From Bacteroidales bacterium (lineage in GTDB: Bacteria > Bacteroidota > Bacteroidia > Bacteroidales > UBA3824): DNA of 34,198 nt. Positions 9,888-18,011 of this stretch are shown in pieces; within the stretch, counting starts at the first letter, position 1; each line of letters opens with the position of its first letter. The DNA is taken from contig JAFPZK010000020.1 in assembly GCA_017417315.1 (NCBI GenBank), positions 1 to 34,198 on the forward strand, written 5' to 3'. Below the pieces are notes generated by a model. It worked only from the letters and a program-made list of their open reading frames with translations, was not told where the DNA came from and made no database searches. Both the position numbers and the translations under genes were made by a program.

Positions 9888-9949
9888 TTGATTGTCAGTT
9901 AAAAGATTAATAAAATTTTTGAAAAAAACTAAAAAAAAATACTGCAAAA

Positions 9950-9981
9950 TTTGGTAACTAAAAAAAATGTACCTAATTTTG
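9950..9981 (+). promoter_or_regulatory. Promoter of the SRP RNA gene
   Basis: The -33 box TTTG (9950-9953) and -7 box TAATTTTG (9974-9981) match the Bacteroidetes consensus with a 20-bp spacer. Transcription would start about 7-10 bp later, just where the SRP RNA begins. Confidence 0.8.
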
Positions 9982-9990
9982 CAGTCACAA

Positions 9991-10089
9991 AGGGAGTCTT
10001 ATTCGACCAGCTCCTACGAATCCCCCAGGGGCGGAAGTCAGCAAGGGTAAGTGGTTGTAGCGGTGCGTTTTAAGTCGCTCCCTTTTTTT
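9991..10089 (+). ncRNA. ffs: Small bacterial signal recognition particle RNA (4.5S type)
   Basis: The RNA of the signal recognition particle binds Ffh and targets membrane and secreted proteins. The conserved apical domain is visible: CCCCCAGGGGCGGAAGTCAG then CAAGGGTAAG (about 10022-10050), including the GGAA tetraloop and the asymmetric loop bound by Ffh. The 5' end GGGAG (9992-9996) pairs with CTCCC near 10077-10082, closing a rod of about 95 nt, and a run of seven T follows as terminator. A strong promoter lies directly upstream. The T run overlaps the stop codon of the convergent YibE/F gene. Confidence 0.94.
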
Positions 10090-11209
10090 ATTTTACGTTT
10101 TTCTTTCCGTAAATAAAGCCTCCGACAACCGCAGTCAGTGGTGCGGTCAAAACCAATCCTAAACTTCCGACCATAGTGTGCAGAAATTCAGCGGAAATAT
10201 AATTGGAATTAAAAATGCAGACAAAAGGCATTCCTTTTGCCATAAACGCCATAAATGCAAACATAAAACCGCCTGAATACGCAAACAACAAAGTCGTTGT
10301 CATAGAACCGATTACAGGTTTTGCGATGTTAAAACCTGATTTTATAAGTTCTTTTGAGGAGAGTTCGGGAAGTCTTTCATGAATTTCGTCAATAGCGGCG
10401 GCAATGTCGGTGCTGATGTCCATCAACGCTCCGGAAGCCGAAATAAAAACCGTCGAAATAAAAATTCCCGAAAAATCCAACCGAAAGCCGCCGTAAATCA
10501 ACGCTTCGGAATAGTCCTGAACGGTTGCCGGAATTTTGAACAAACTGCCGGCTATAAGCGAGACCGTCGCCGTGAAAAAAATTCCGCAAAAACAGCCGCA
10601 AAGAGCCGTCAGCCCCTTTTTGTTAACGCCTGAGACCAAAAGAATTACGACCGAGGCGGTAAGAAATGTCATAAAAATACCCGTTAAAAGCGGATTATAA
10701 CCTTGCAAATACATCGGCAATAAGATTTTCCAAAAGCAAAGTGCCGTGAAAATAAAACTCAAGACCGCTTTCACGCCCGTAAATCCCGCAAAAGCCAATA
10801 ATGCGGCAACAAAAATTCCGACCAACACAAATTCGATTCCTGAGCGGTAATAATCTTGTGCCTTAACGCTCAGAGGCTTTTTTGTTGTTTTGTCCAAAGA
10901 GATGACTGTCAGGGCTTTATCCCCTACGGAAAATATTTTGTCAATGTTTTTTTGACCGTTTAAGACGTTTTCAGCCTCAAAAACATTGTCTTGAAATTCT
11001 CCCGAAAGTATTTTTATTTTTAGTTTTTGAATGCCGATGGTTACGACGGAAATTGTTTGAAGTCCGCTGTCGTCAACCTCGATAATTTCACCTTTTTCGT
11101 AGAGAGTGTTTTCTGTTAAGGCGGGATTTTCAAAACCCGTGGGAATCAGAGCCAAAATCACGGTCATAATTCCCACGGTTAATAAAAAGATTATGTTTTT
11201 TTTGTTCAT
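10088..11209 (-). CDS. YibE/F family polytopic membrane protein
   Basis: The 373-residue product has one N-terminal hydrophobic segment (about 7-25), an extracytoplasmic beta-rich region (about 30-125), and about seven further membrane segments. These contain the YibE/F-type stretches VLVGIFVAALLAFAGFTGVKA, GYNPLLTGI and ALMDISTDIAAAIDEI. The biochemical function of the family is unknown. The start ATG lies 2 nt after the stop of the alkaline phosphatase gene, so the two are co-transcribed. The stop codon lies in the T run that ends the convergent SRP RNA gene. Confidence 0.88.
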   Translation of the reverse strand: MNKKNIIFLLTVGIMTVILALIPTGFENPALTENTLYEKGEIIEVDDSGLQTISVVTIGIQKLKIKILSGEFQDNVFEAENVLNGQKNIDKIFSVGDKALTVISLDKTTKKPLSVKAQDYYRSGIEFVLVGIFVAALLAFAGFTGVKAVLSFIFTALCFWKILLPMYLQGYNPLLTGIFMTFLTASVVILLVSGVNKKGLTALCGCFCGIFFTATVSLIAGSLFKIPATVQDYSEALIYGGFRLDFSGIFISTVFISASGALMDISTDIAAAIDEIHERLPELSSKELIKSGFNIAKPVIGSMTTTLLFAYSGGFMFAFMAFMAKGMPFVCIFNSNYISAEFLHTMVGSLGLVLTAPLTAVVGGFIYGKKNVK

Positions 11210-11211
11210 TG

Positions 11212-12732
11212 TTATTTCAAATCTGCGACTTTCATCATTGTTTTCGGAATGTCGGTGTTGTCAATATAGCCGTTCAAAAATTCCGAACCCGGACCCGACG
11301 AATATACCGGAACGGGAAGTGCCGTGTGTGAATAACTTGCCCAATCAACGCCGGCTTTGTTGTCAAGAATATGTGTTGCCGTAACGCAGATATAATCGTA
11401 ATTACCGTAATACAAATATAATTCTTCTTTTGAAAGTTTCGGTTCTTTTTTTGCCAAGAAATTATTAACTTCGTCGTATGCGGTTTTGAGGCGTTTCAAC
11501 TCGTAATCGCTGAGCGGTAAAACAGCAGTGTCGCCAAGACCGAAATTCTTTTTAATCCATTCCAACGTTTGTTCGAAAGTCGGTTTATTTTTGAAAAACT
11601 TTCTGTTCTGCTCCGAAAATTCCTGATAAGAAATCGTTTGGTTTTTCATCAAGTTAAACGCTGATTCATAGTGAGTTCCTGCAAAACCTAACGTCAAACC
11701 GCCGCACTCATGGTCGCCGGTGAAAACAATTAGTGTTTCTTCGGGGTGTTTGTCGTAAAAATCTAACGCAACGCCGATTGCTTGGTCTAACGCAATAGTT
11801 TCGTAAACGTTTGATACAGCGTCGTTTGCGTGGTCAGTCCAGTCTATTTTTCCGCCTTCGGTCATAAGGAAAAAGCCTTTTTCGTTGTCAAGAACTTCAA
11901 CGGCTTTTTTGACGAAGTCTTTCAAAATGATGCGGTTGTCATCGCTTTGAATGTCAAGGTCGATATTGTAGGGCAGGGTAGAGCCGTCATGAACGGTATC
12001 AATGTTTTTCGGGACGGTTGTAAAAATTTTGCCCGTGTTTTTATTTAAAGCGTTAAACGACTGTAAATCAGTTGCTATGGTGTAGCCTTTGATTTTTAAC
12101 GAATCGAAAAACTGCTCTTTTGTCATATCCTTATATTTATCCCATCTTACGAAACCGCCGCCGAAAAAGTCGAAATTTGATTTCAAGAGCCAATGACCGA
12201 TATTTTCGTAACTGTTTCTGTCGTCTTCATGGGCGTAGAAACATGCGGGAGTTGCGTGGTCAATGCTGACGGAGGTGATAACGCCGACTTTCATACCTTT
12301 GTCGCGAGCCATTTCTGCGACGGTTTTAAGATTTTCGGTTCTTTCGCCGTTTTTAGAAATGGTGTTGATTGTGGTTTTATGACCGGTAGCAAGAGCCGTT
12401 GCCGCCGCTGCTGAACACGTTATGAAACGGTTTTCGGCGTTTGTGGTAGCCAAAGCCGCGTTTTTGAACCTTTTGACGTTCATCTTATACCCTTTGCCGA
12501 TATTGTAAATATTGCAAGTTTGGGTGTTGAACTGTGCCAAAAATTCTTCATCGTTGATTGCTTTTTCGGCCATAGTGATTTGCGGCTGACTCATACCGTC
12601 ACCGATGAAATAGAAAATGTATTTCGGCTGTTTGCCGTTGTAACCGCCGTCTGTTTGAGCGGTATCTTTAACCGCTGAATTGCAGGAAGTTAACACTGCG
12701 GCTGCGGCTAAAATTTTTAAAAATCCTTTCAT
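11212..12732 (-). CDS. Alkaline phosphatase family lipoprotein
   Basis: The enzyme hydrolyses phosphomonoesters in the cell envelope. The product is 506 residues from the ATG at 12732. A longer TTG start at 12780 would lie inside the promoter (12778-12785) and precede the signal peptide. Lipobox VLTSC gives Cys17. Metal and catalytic motifs of the PhoA superfamily are present: GDGMSQPQ (Asp45), TCSAAAATALATGHKT with the nucleophile Ser107, GGKIDWTDHANDA, FTGDHECGG, and the C-terminal SHTALPVPVYSSGPGSEF. The residue before the nucleophile is Cys instead of the usual Asp. It is followed by the YibE/F gene after 2 nt. Confidence 0.93.
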   Translation of the reverse strand: MKGFLKILAAAAVLTSCNSAVKDTAQTDGGYNGKQPKYIFYFIGDGMSQPQITMAEKAINDEEFLAQFNTQTCNIYNIGKGYKMNVKRFKNAALATTNAENRFITCSAAAATALATGHKTTINTISKNGERTENLKTVAEMARDKGMKVGVITSVSIDHATPACFYAHEDDRNSYENIGHWLLKSNFDFFGGGFVRWDKYKDMTKEQFFDSLKIKGYTIATDLQSFNALNKNTGKIFTTVPKNIDTVHDGSTLPYNIDLDIQSDDNRIILKDFVKKAVEVLDNEKGFFLMTEGGKIDWTDHANDAVSNVYETIALDQAIGVALDFYDKHPEETLIVFTGDHECGGLTLGFAGTHYESAFNLMKNQTISYQEFSEQNRKFFKNKPTFEQTLEWIKKNFGLGDTAVLPLSDYELKRLKTAYDEVNNFLAKKEPKLSKEELYLYYGNYDYICVTATHILDNKAGVDWASYSHTALPVPVYSSGPGSEFLNGYIDNTDIPKTMMKVADLK

Positions 12733-12777
12733 ATATGTCTTTGTTTTATTTATATGGTGCGAATTATTTATAGTGCG

Positions 12778-12785
12778 CAAAGATA
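12778..12785 (-). promoter_or_regulatory. Promoter -7 box of the alkaline phosphatase operon
   Basis: The minus strand reads TATCTTTG (consensus TAnnTTTG) followed by CGCAC, 45 bp upstream of the ATG at 12732. It supports the shorter start. No clear -33 TTTG was found. Confidence 0.65.
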
Positions 12786-12825
12786 ATGTTTTTTTGGAAA
12801 AATATTTTGTAAATTTTCTGATTTT

Positions 12826-12853
12826 TTTGTTATCAAAAAAAATACTATATTCG
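12826..12853 (+). promoter_or_regulatory. Weak candidate promoter of the YARHG gene
   Basis: TTTG (12826-12829) and TATATTCG (12846-12853, one mismatch to TAnnTTTG) are separated by 16 bp, 35 bp upstream of the ATG at 12889. Both spacing and -7 box are imperfect. Confidence 0.35.
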
Positions 12854-12888
12854 CCTCGATTAATAACAATAAAAAAACATAATACATA

Positions 12889-13743
12889 ATGAAAAGATTA
12901 ATTTTGATTTCAGCATTTTTTGCCTTGACATTCGGCAATCTTAGCGCGCAAACTCTTGACGGTGAGTGGACTGACGGCGATATAGTCTATTACGTTAAAA
13001 CCGAGAAAGGAGATACGGAGTTTGTTTTTGACGGTTTCAGAGGCGATGACCAAAGTTTTTTCATCAAGAAAACCGCTCAAAATCAATTTGTCGTAAGCCG
13101 TGAAAACGAAAGTCAAATGGGCTGGTCGGTCGGGAAAAAAGGCAGCAAAGTCGAGTACATAACTCTCACCGAAAAAAACGGAAAAAAGGTTTCCGTTATG
13201 GCGTGTTATGACCTGAAAAAACAGTTATGTTATGCCGTTCAAAAATGTAACGATGATTCGGATAAATTTTATGTAACGTCTATGCAGACGATGTTCAAAG
13301 ACCTGATTGGCAGCAGTTTTGTTCCTTTTTACGATGAGTACGGCGGCGGAAATTGTTTGCCCGTAAAGGAGGGCGAAAAAGTTTATATTCTTAAAACTTC
13401 TCCTGAGGGCGTAACGCTTTACAATTCCAAAAAGAACGACCTTTTTTACGAGGCGACGACAGTTTTTAAAACCTTTAAGTATAAAGATTCGGGACAAGGT
13501 TGGTGGAGGGAAACTTCAAACGTTGTGCTTAACGTTACGTTTTTGAAACTTTTTGACACTAAACAACTTCGTTTGATGCGCAACGAAATTTATACACGGC
13601 ACGGTTGGCAGTTTCAGTCTGAGGAATTGAAAAATCATTTTTCGCAGTTTTCTTGGTACAAACCTCTCGGCAACAATGCTAACATAAAACTTTCTGATTT
13701 AGAACAGTTTAATGCCAATTTGATAAAGGCAATGGAAAAGTAA
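12889..13743 (+). CDS. Secreted YARHG-domain protein
   Basis: The 284-residue product has a signal peptide ending near LSAQ (residue 21). It is probably periplasmic or exported. The central region is beta-rich and unrecognised. Near the C-terminus (about 225-262) the segment LRLMRNEIYTRHGWQF followed by FSQFSWYKP is a YARHG domain, a small extracellular domain of unknown function found in many bacterial envelope proteins. It lies 25 nt upstream of aat and the two are probably co-transcribed, with no evident functional link. Confidence 0.8.
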   Translation: MKRLILISAFFALTFGNLSAQTLDGEWTDGDIVYYVKTEKGDTEFVFDGFRGDDQSFFIKKTAQNQFVVSRENESQMGWSVGKKGSKVEYITLTEKNGKKVSVMACYDLKKQLCYAVQKCNDDSDKFYVTSMQTMFKDLIGSSFVPFYDEYGGGNCLPVKEGEKVYILKTSPEGVTLYNSKKNDLFYEATTVFKTFKYKDSGQGWWRETSNVVLNVTFLKLFDTKQLRLMRNEIYTRHGWQFQSEELKNHFSQFSWYKPLGNNANIKLSDLEQFNANLIKAMEK

Positions 13744-13768
13744 TGATAAAAACAAATTCTTTTTAACG

Positions 13769-14461
13769 ATGATATATCGACTTGACGATAACGAAATATG
13801 GTTTCCAGACCCGACGGACGGCGATTCTGACGGTAGGATTGCCGTCGGCGGCGACCTTTCGACCGAAAGGTTAATGTTAGCGTATCATCACGGAATTTTT
13901 CCGTGGTATCCGTTTCATCAGGCGGCGTATATGTTTGAAGATACGGACGAAATTTTGATTCAATGGTGGTGTCCGTTGGATAGGTTCGTGATTTTTCCTA
14001 ACGAAATTCACGTCTCTCATTCGATGCGCTCGTTAATCAACAAAGGTACTTATAAAGTGTCTGTAAATCAAGATTTTGACGGCGTTATAAATAATTGTTC
14101 GGGGCTTCGGGATAAAGACCTTTATGCTTGGCTCGGTCCTGACATGGTTGCGGCATACAAGAAACTTCATGAACTCGGTTATGCTTTAAGCGTTGAGGTT
14201 TGGGATTCTGACGACAACCTTATCGGCGGACTTTACGGCGTTTTGACGGCACACGTTTTTTGTGGTGAAAGTATGTTTTCGTTAAAGCCGAGTGCTTCGA
14301 AATTGGCGTTAATTTATTTAGGGCAAGTGTTGACGGAAAATGCTATTTCGCTGATAGATTGTCAGTTTGAAACCGAACATTTGCTTTCGATGGGCGGCAG
14401 ACATATCAGTTATGATGAATATATGAAGTATATGAGAGGAGAAAAAAATCAAAATTCTTGA
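13769..14461 (+). CDS. aat: Leucyl/phenylalanyl-tRNA--protein transferase
   Basis: Aat transfers Leu or Phe from aminoacyl-tRNA to the N-terminal Arg or Lys of proteins, marking them for ClpS/ClpAP degradation (bacterial N-end rule). The 230-residue length is normal. Family blocks are WFPDP, GGDLSTERLMLAYHHGIFPW (about 27-46), IQWWCPLDR, LHELGYALSVEVWD, GGLYGVLTAHVFCGESMFS, SASKLAL and IDCQFETEHLLSMGG. The stop codon at 14459-14461 is the first base triplet of a 51-bp repeat that holds the terminator. Confidence 0.95.
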   Translation: MIYRLDDNEIWFPDPTDGDSDGRIAVGGDLSTERLMLAYHHGIFPWYPFHQAAYMFEDTDEILIQWWCPLDRFVIFPNEIHVSHSMRSLINKGTYKVSVNQDFDGVINNCSGLRDKDLYAWLGPDMVAAYKKLHELGYALSVEVWDSDDNLIGGLYGVLTAHVFCGESMFSLKPSASKLALIYLGQVLTENAISLIDCQFETEHLLSMGGRHISYDEYMKYMRGEKNQNS

Positions 14462-14509
14462 AAAATATAAAAAACTCCGCCTGAAACTCTTTTTCAAGCG
14501 GAGTTTTTT
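14459..14509. repeat. 51-bp direct repeat, copy 1 (contains terminator hairpin)
   Basis: The copy starts at the aat stop codon and contains the hairpin core 14475-14503, with arms CTCCGC / GCGGAG and an inner TGAA/TTCA pairing, flanked by A and T runs. It can terminate aat on the plus strand and the restriction-modification operon on the minus strand. It matches 16864-16914 at 50 of 51 positions, and the 29-nt core recurs at 19287-19315. Confidence 0.85.
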
Positions 14510-14517
14510 ATATGCTT

Positions 14518-14820
14518 TATGCAAACTCATATTGTAATATCGAAACGTTTAACGCATTTTCGAGATTGTATATTTCATCAAGAGAAAGGTTAATTTCGCT
14601 TAGCAACGTATTGAACCGGACAATTAATTTTTGCCGCCAATTTTTGCCGCGAAATATTTTCCCGTTTCATAGCCAAAGCAACTTTAATTGCTATTTTGCG
14701 CGAATATTGAAGCCAATCTTGTTTTTTTGCGGTTATGCGATTCTGTTCTTTTTCGCGCCAAACTGACGGAGTGTCAGATTGATAACGGGATAAATGGTTT
14801 ATTGCTTCTTGTTGTGTCAT
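14518..14820 (-). pseudogene. XRE/HTH-like regulator with a frameshift near its C-terminus
   Basis: From the ATG at 14820 (a TTG at 14826 is less likely) the frame encodes 76 residues ending RENISRQKLAAKINCPVQYV-AKRN. This is the first half of a helix-turn-helix of the XRE type, and the frame stops at 14590. The next frame is open from about 14600 to the stop at 14518 and reads SEINLSLDEIYNLENALNV, which is how such a domain normally continues. The HTH is therefore split by an indel of net +1 (or a longer deletion). It is the third gene of the R-M operon, 6 nt after the nuclease gene, and may once have been a controller or antitoxin-like regulator. A sequencing error cannot be excluded. Confidence 0.7.
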
Positions 14821-14826
14821 AATCAA

Positions 14827-15945
14827 TTATTCTTCGTCTTCGTAATTAAACTCAACTTTACTTTGAATAATAATTTCTTTGAGAACTTCCGATAGTAAAT
14901 TTTTGTTATTCAATTCTATGAGATATTGTTTTAACAAAGGAATGTTTATAATTTCCTCTATGCAAAGCATATAATCTTCTACTATTTTTTGAACAACATA
15001 AGTTTTTAAAGCATCGTTTCGTAATTTTGCCTTCAAATCGTCAATAGATTCTTCTGATTTTATGACAAAAGTCAGAGGATATCTTTCTATTTTTTCAATA
15101 TCCAAGAAATACTTCTTGAAATCCAAAGTTTCTGTTACTTGAAAAAAACGCCCTAATGGTTTCATTACGAAATCTATTCCGCCGTCATTTGCATTTGTAC
15201 GTCCTGTTTTGTACAAATGAAGATGGTCTTTCGTGAGTTTTTCTACCTCTGGTGTAAATCCCCAATATATAATTTGGTCTTTGAAGTAATATTTTAGTAT
15301 TGAATAACTTACAATTTCAAAAAGTCTTGCATTTACATTAGCAGCAAGTAAAGATAAGACAAAATCATTCACTTCTGTTTTATTACCGATATGAATGTTT
15401 TGAAGTTTTTTACATTGCTCAATGAATTGTTTAAAACTTCCTTGTTTTACTTCAACATAATGGTTAATGATGTTTATTATATCTTGGGCTATATTATATG
15501 ACGATTTACCTATTTGAATTTTTAGATAGTTTTCATTAAACCAATAACGTGTAGTTTCCGAGTCCCTTAATATTGGTTGTATACCTTTTTGTGTTGGAAA
15601 AAATTTGAAAAATTCTTCATTCATACGTGAATTTAGAGCATGATTTTGCAATTTTGAACCAAATGGTAATTCCCGTTGTCTTTTCAGCAGTGTTGAAAAC
15701 ATAGCACCTTCATATTTGCTATAATCCCCTGATTTATCGAAACCTTTGTTTAGATAATCTTCAACCAAAACATATATTGCGTATAAATTAGCAAAACTTC
15801 CTCGTGATTTTGCTCCTTTGTCCGCTGATTTTGTTTTGTTTACAATGTATTGCAAAATGTAACTTAACGAAAAAAGTTGATTAGCGACTTCACCATATTT
15901 CTTGTAAAGAAAGTCCTTTATATATGCTTCAAATGATGTTTCCAT
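14827..15945 (-). CDS. Type II restriction endonuclease (PD-(D/E)xK-like)
   Basis: The 372-residue product has no close named relative that I recognise. It directly follows an adenine methyltransferase gene with a 2-nt gap, which is the main reason for the call. A nuclease-like core is visible around residues 255-285: RTNANDGGIDFVMKPLGRFF then QVTETLDFKKYFL. The GGID acidic residue and the following hydrophobic strand with QVTE resemble the catalytic half of PD-(D/E)xK enzymes, with Gln in place of the usual Glu. The remainder is mostly helical. It should cut DNA at the site protected by the neighbouring methyltransferase; the site cannot be read from sequence. The gene is AT-rich relative to its core neighbours. 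Confidence 0.72.
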   Translation of the reverse strand: METSFEAYIKDFLYKKYGEVANQLFSLSYILQYIVNKTKSADKGAKSRGSFANLYAIYVLVEDYLNKGFDKSGDYSKYEGAMFSTLLKRQRELPFGSKLQNHALNSRMNEEFFKFFPTQKGIQPILRDSETTRYWFNENYLKIQIGKSSYNIAQDIINIINHYVEVKQGSFKQFIEQCKKLQNIHIGNKTEVNDFVLSLLAANVNARLFEIVSYSILKYYFKDQIIYWGFTPEVEKLTKDHLHLYKTGRTNANDGGIDFVMKPLGRFFQVTETLDFKKYFLDIEKIERYPLTFVIKSEESIDDLKAKLRNDALKTYVVQKIVEDYMLCIEEIINIPLLKQYLIELNNKNLLSEVLKEIIIQSKVEFNYEDEE

Positions 15946-15947
15946 AA

Positions 15948-16820
15948 TTAAAATGCAAAACTTAGCGTTGTTTGTTCTTGAAGTTCTTTATGCTCATACG
16001 ATTTTTGTTCGCGTTCCAATTTTTCACCTTTGTATTCTTTTGCAATACCTAATCTTCGAAGACCGATTTTAAAGTATTCCTCCTGAATTTCAATCCCTAT
16101 AAACTTGCGTTTCAATTGTTGCGCTACATAGCATGTGGTAAAAGTTCCGCAGAAAGGGTCAAGAATTACATCTCCGGGATTGGAACTTGCTTTTATAATT
16201 CGCTCCAAAAGACTTATCGGTTTTTGTGTCGGATGATTTTCATATTCTTCCATACGGTATCTAACTCTTGCGAAATTCCAAACATTGCCCGGCACTTTTT
16301 CTGTTTTATATGGTTGTGGCGGATTTTTCCTATAATCAATTAATTTCCGTTTTGCTCCTGTTTTGGCTTCAACTAAAATACTATCAGAATTAAATGTATA
16401 GTTAGTTTTATCTTTTACACAAAATAGTATCGGTTCATACATAGAACCGTAATAATTCTTTGCTTGAACTCCGGAACTATCGTATGACCAAATAATTCGT
16501 GATAAAATTGTCATTTTTTTTCGAATATAGATGTCAAAAAAGGGCATAAATTGGGTTGATGTCATTACATAAAACGACCCTGTCGGTTTTAATTTGTTGA
16601 TACACAAATCAATCCATTGGAAACACCAACTTAAATATTCTTCATCAGTTTTCCATTTATCTTTTCTTCCGGCAAAGTCTTTCCCTATATTGTAGGGTGG
16701 GTCAACAAAAATTAAATCTATTGATTCATTAGGAATTTTATTTAGAATATCTAATGCATCTCCGAGAAATATTTGTTGTCCTTCTATGCCATATTTTACA
16801 CAAAAGCCATTTAATTCCAT
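15948..16820 (-). CDS. Adenine-specific DNA methyltransferase, beta class
   Basis: The enzyme methylates adenine in a short target sequence using S-adenosylmethionine. The 290-residue protein has the catalytic motif IV DPPYNIG first (residues 40-46), then HPTQKP (196-201), then the SAM-binding motif I LDPFCGTFTT (220-229), followed by FIGIEI. The order IV-then-I with a target-recognition region between defines the beta class. The glycine motif is slightly unusual (CGTFTT instead of SGT-T). It is the first gene of the R-M operon, with a promoter at 16845-16876. Confidence 0.93.
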   Translation of the reverse strand: MELNGFCVKYGIEGQQIFLGDALDILNKIPNESIDLIFVDPPYNIGKDFAGRKDKWKTDEEYLSWCFQWIDLCINKLKPTGSFYVMTSTQFMPFFDIYIRKKMTILSRIIWSYDSSGVQAKNYYGSMYEPILFCVKDKTNYTFNSDSILVEAKTGAKRKLIDYRKNPPQPYKTEKVPGNVWNFARVRYRMEEYENHPTQKPISLLERIIKASSNPGDVILDPFCGTFTTCYVAQQLKRKFIGIEIQEEYFKIGLRRLGIAKEYKGEKLEREQKSYEHKELQEQTTLSFAF

Positions 16821-16844
16821 CTTATGTTCCTACCAAATTCGGCA

Positions 16845-16876
16845 CAAAAATACGATTTTATTCTGAAAAATACAAA
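16845..16876 (-). promoter_or_regulatory. Promoter of the type II R-M operon
   Basis: The minus strand has -7 TATTTTTG (16845-16852) and -33 TTTG (16873-16876) with a 20-bp spacer, an excellent match. The -33 box lies inside repeat copy 2 and uses the single base that differs from copy 1. Confidence 0.75.
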
Positions 16877-16914
16877 AAACTCCGCCTGAAACTCTTTTTC
16901 AAGCGGAGTTTTTT
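16864..16914. repeat. 51-bp direct repeat, copy 2 (contains terminator hairpin)
   Basis: This copy matches 14459-14509 at 50 of 51 positions; the hairpin core is 16880-16908. On the minus strand it lies at the very end of the paralogous membrane-protein gene and serves as its terminator. Its far end supplies the -33 box of the R-M operon. The two copies bracket the whole R-M operon. Confidence 0.85.
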
Positions 16915-17651
16915 TACAATATTTCCATCTTGAAACCCATTCCTTCCGGAAATTTTTTGGTCTCGATGATACATTCTATTGAATCGGTTTGAGGATTTTT
17001 CAGTTTATAAACGCGGTCGATAGTATCTTTCCTGTTATGCCATCGGTCAGATTCTTTGATATCAATAAATTTCTGCCAAACTCGTACATCGAATTTATCG
17101 TATGGAAATGAGATTATGTAATCATTGCCGACAATTTTCCTTGTGAAATTGGTTGGATTTCTCGGATAACTACCATCATGTGGTTCTGCAAAAGTTGAGA
17201 ATGTGGAAAAATACGTCGGGTCGCTCGTGATGTATGATGCATCATAGTAATCCCTTTCTTTGAACCAATAGATATTAGATTCCCTATTGTAATCAGTTAT
17301 GTGCTTGTGCAGTTCCACTGAGCTATCTAATATAGTTTTCTTTATTGTAGTGTCCTGAAAAAACGCCAATATCTTTTTCAGATTGTGTTTTTCTGTGTCT
17401 ATGGCTTTGCGGTAGCAATAGAGATGGTAATAGCCTTGTAGTGTATCATCTTTGGCTCCAAAATATGTTTCTATGTATGGTACAATCTCCACTTCTCCGT
17501 GGTATATCCGAAATCCGTCGAATTTATTGTATAATATATTCACGATTATTATTAATACACAAAGTGCTACAAACGACAAAAATACCGTTTGGCAGCCCCA
17601 AAGCCATGGGGAACGATGTTTTAGAGAGGGACGTTGTGTGTTTGTTGTCAT
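16914..17651 (-). CDS. Single-pass membrane protein of unknown function (paralogue A)
   Basis: The product is 245 residues from the ATG at 17651; a longer reading to 17693 would run through the promoter at 17661-17668. A basic N-terminus (about 1-20) is followed by one hydrophobic membrane segment (QTVFLSFVALCVLIIIVNIL, about 21-40) and a soluble domain probably outside the cytoplasm. I recognise no family. It is clearly homologous to the protein at 19321-20025. The first 45 residues, a TEKHNLKKILAFFQD block and the last 30 residues (RVYKLKNPQTDSIECIIETK) are nearly identical, while the middle differs. It stands alone between the R-M operon and a divergent toxin-antitoxin operon. Confidence 0.8.
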   Translation of the reverse strand: MTTNTQRPSLKHRSPWLWGCQTVFLSFVALCVLIIIVNILYNKFDGFRIYHGEVEIVPYIETYFGAKDDTLQGYYHLYCYRKAIDTEKHNLKKILAFFQDTTIKKTILDSSVELHKHITDYNRESNIYWFKERDYYDASYITSDPTYFSTFSTFAEPHDGSYPRNPTNFTRKIVGNDYIISFPYDKFDVRVWQKFIDIKESDRWHNRKDTIDRVYKLKNPQTDSIECIIETKKFPEGMGFKMEIL

Positions 17652-17660
17652 TATTAACGG

Positions 17661-17668
17661 CAAAGTTA
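17661..17668 (-). promoter_or_regulatory. Promoter -7 box of paralogue A
   Basis: The minus strand reads TAACTTTG, matching TAnnTTTG, 9 bp upstream of the ATG at 17651. A weak ATTG lies about 21 bp further upstream. The short leader fits the ATG at 17651 and rules out the longer start. Confidence 0.6.
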
Positions 17669-17721
17669 ATATTTTTTTTGAATAGTGTTGCAATTTTTTT
17701 TCTTTTTCCGAAAAAAAAATC

Positions 17722-17729
17722 TACCTTTG
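17722..17729 (+). promoter_or_regulatory. Promoter -7 box of the toxin-antitoxin/DnaB-like operon
   Basis: TACCTTTG matches the Bacteroidetes -7 consensus 30 bp upstream of the ATG at 17760. It is divergent from, and about 55 bp away from, the -7 box of paralogue A, so a regulator binding between them could affect both. Confidence 0.65.
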
Positions 17730-17759
17730 TCTTTGAATCGGTATTAAAAATTTACGAAA

Positions 17760-18011
17760 ATGACAGCAATAGAATTACGTTCGGAATTACTTTATGAGAT
17801 TAGTCCGCTTCTTGATGATGAGAGTCTCATGGAGAAGATTATAAACTTCGTTAGAGACTTAAAAATGTCGAGACAAGAAAATATTACAATAAAACAACAA
17901 CAATTTGTCAAAGAATCACTTACACGTGCCTTTGATGAATTGAAACAGACTGAACGTGGAGAAAAACGTTTAAAAACCGCAGATGAATTTATTAAAGAAT
18001 TGGGATTATGA
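17760..18011 (+). CDS. Antitoxin of a RelE/HigB-type toxin-antitoxin pair
   Basis: The 83-residue, mostly helical and charged product precedes a RelE-like toxin gene and overlaps it by 4 nt (ATGA), the standard type II toxin-antitoxin arrangement. The segment QQFVKESLTRAFDELKQTE followed by a C-terminal FIKELGL is typical of small antitoxins paired with RelE-family toxins in Bacteroidetes. No separate HTH or ribbon-helix-helix motif is obvious, so DNA binding is uncertain. It should neutralise the toxin by direct binding. Confidence 0.75.
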   Translation: MTAIELRSELLYEISPLLDDESLMEKIINFVRDLKMSRQENITIKQQQFVKESLTRAFDELKQTERGEKRLKTADEFIKELGL

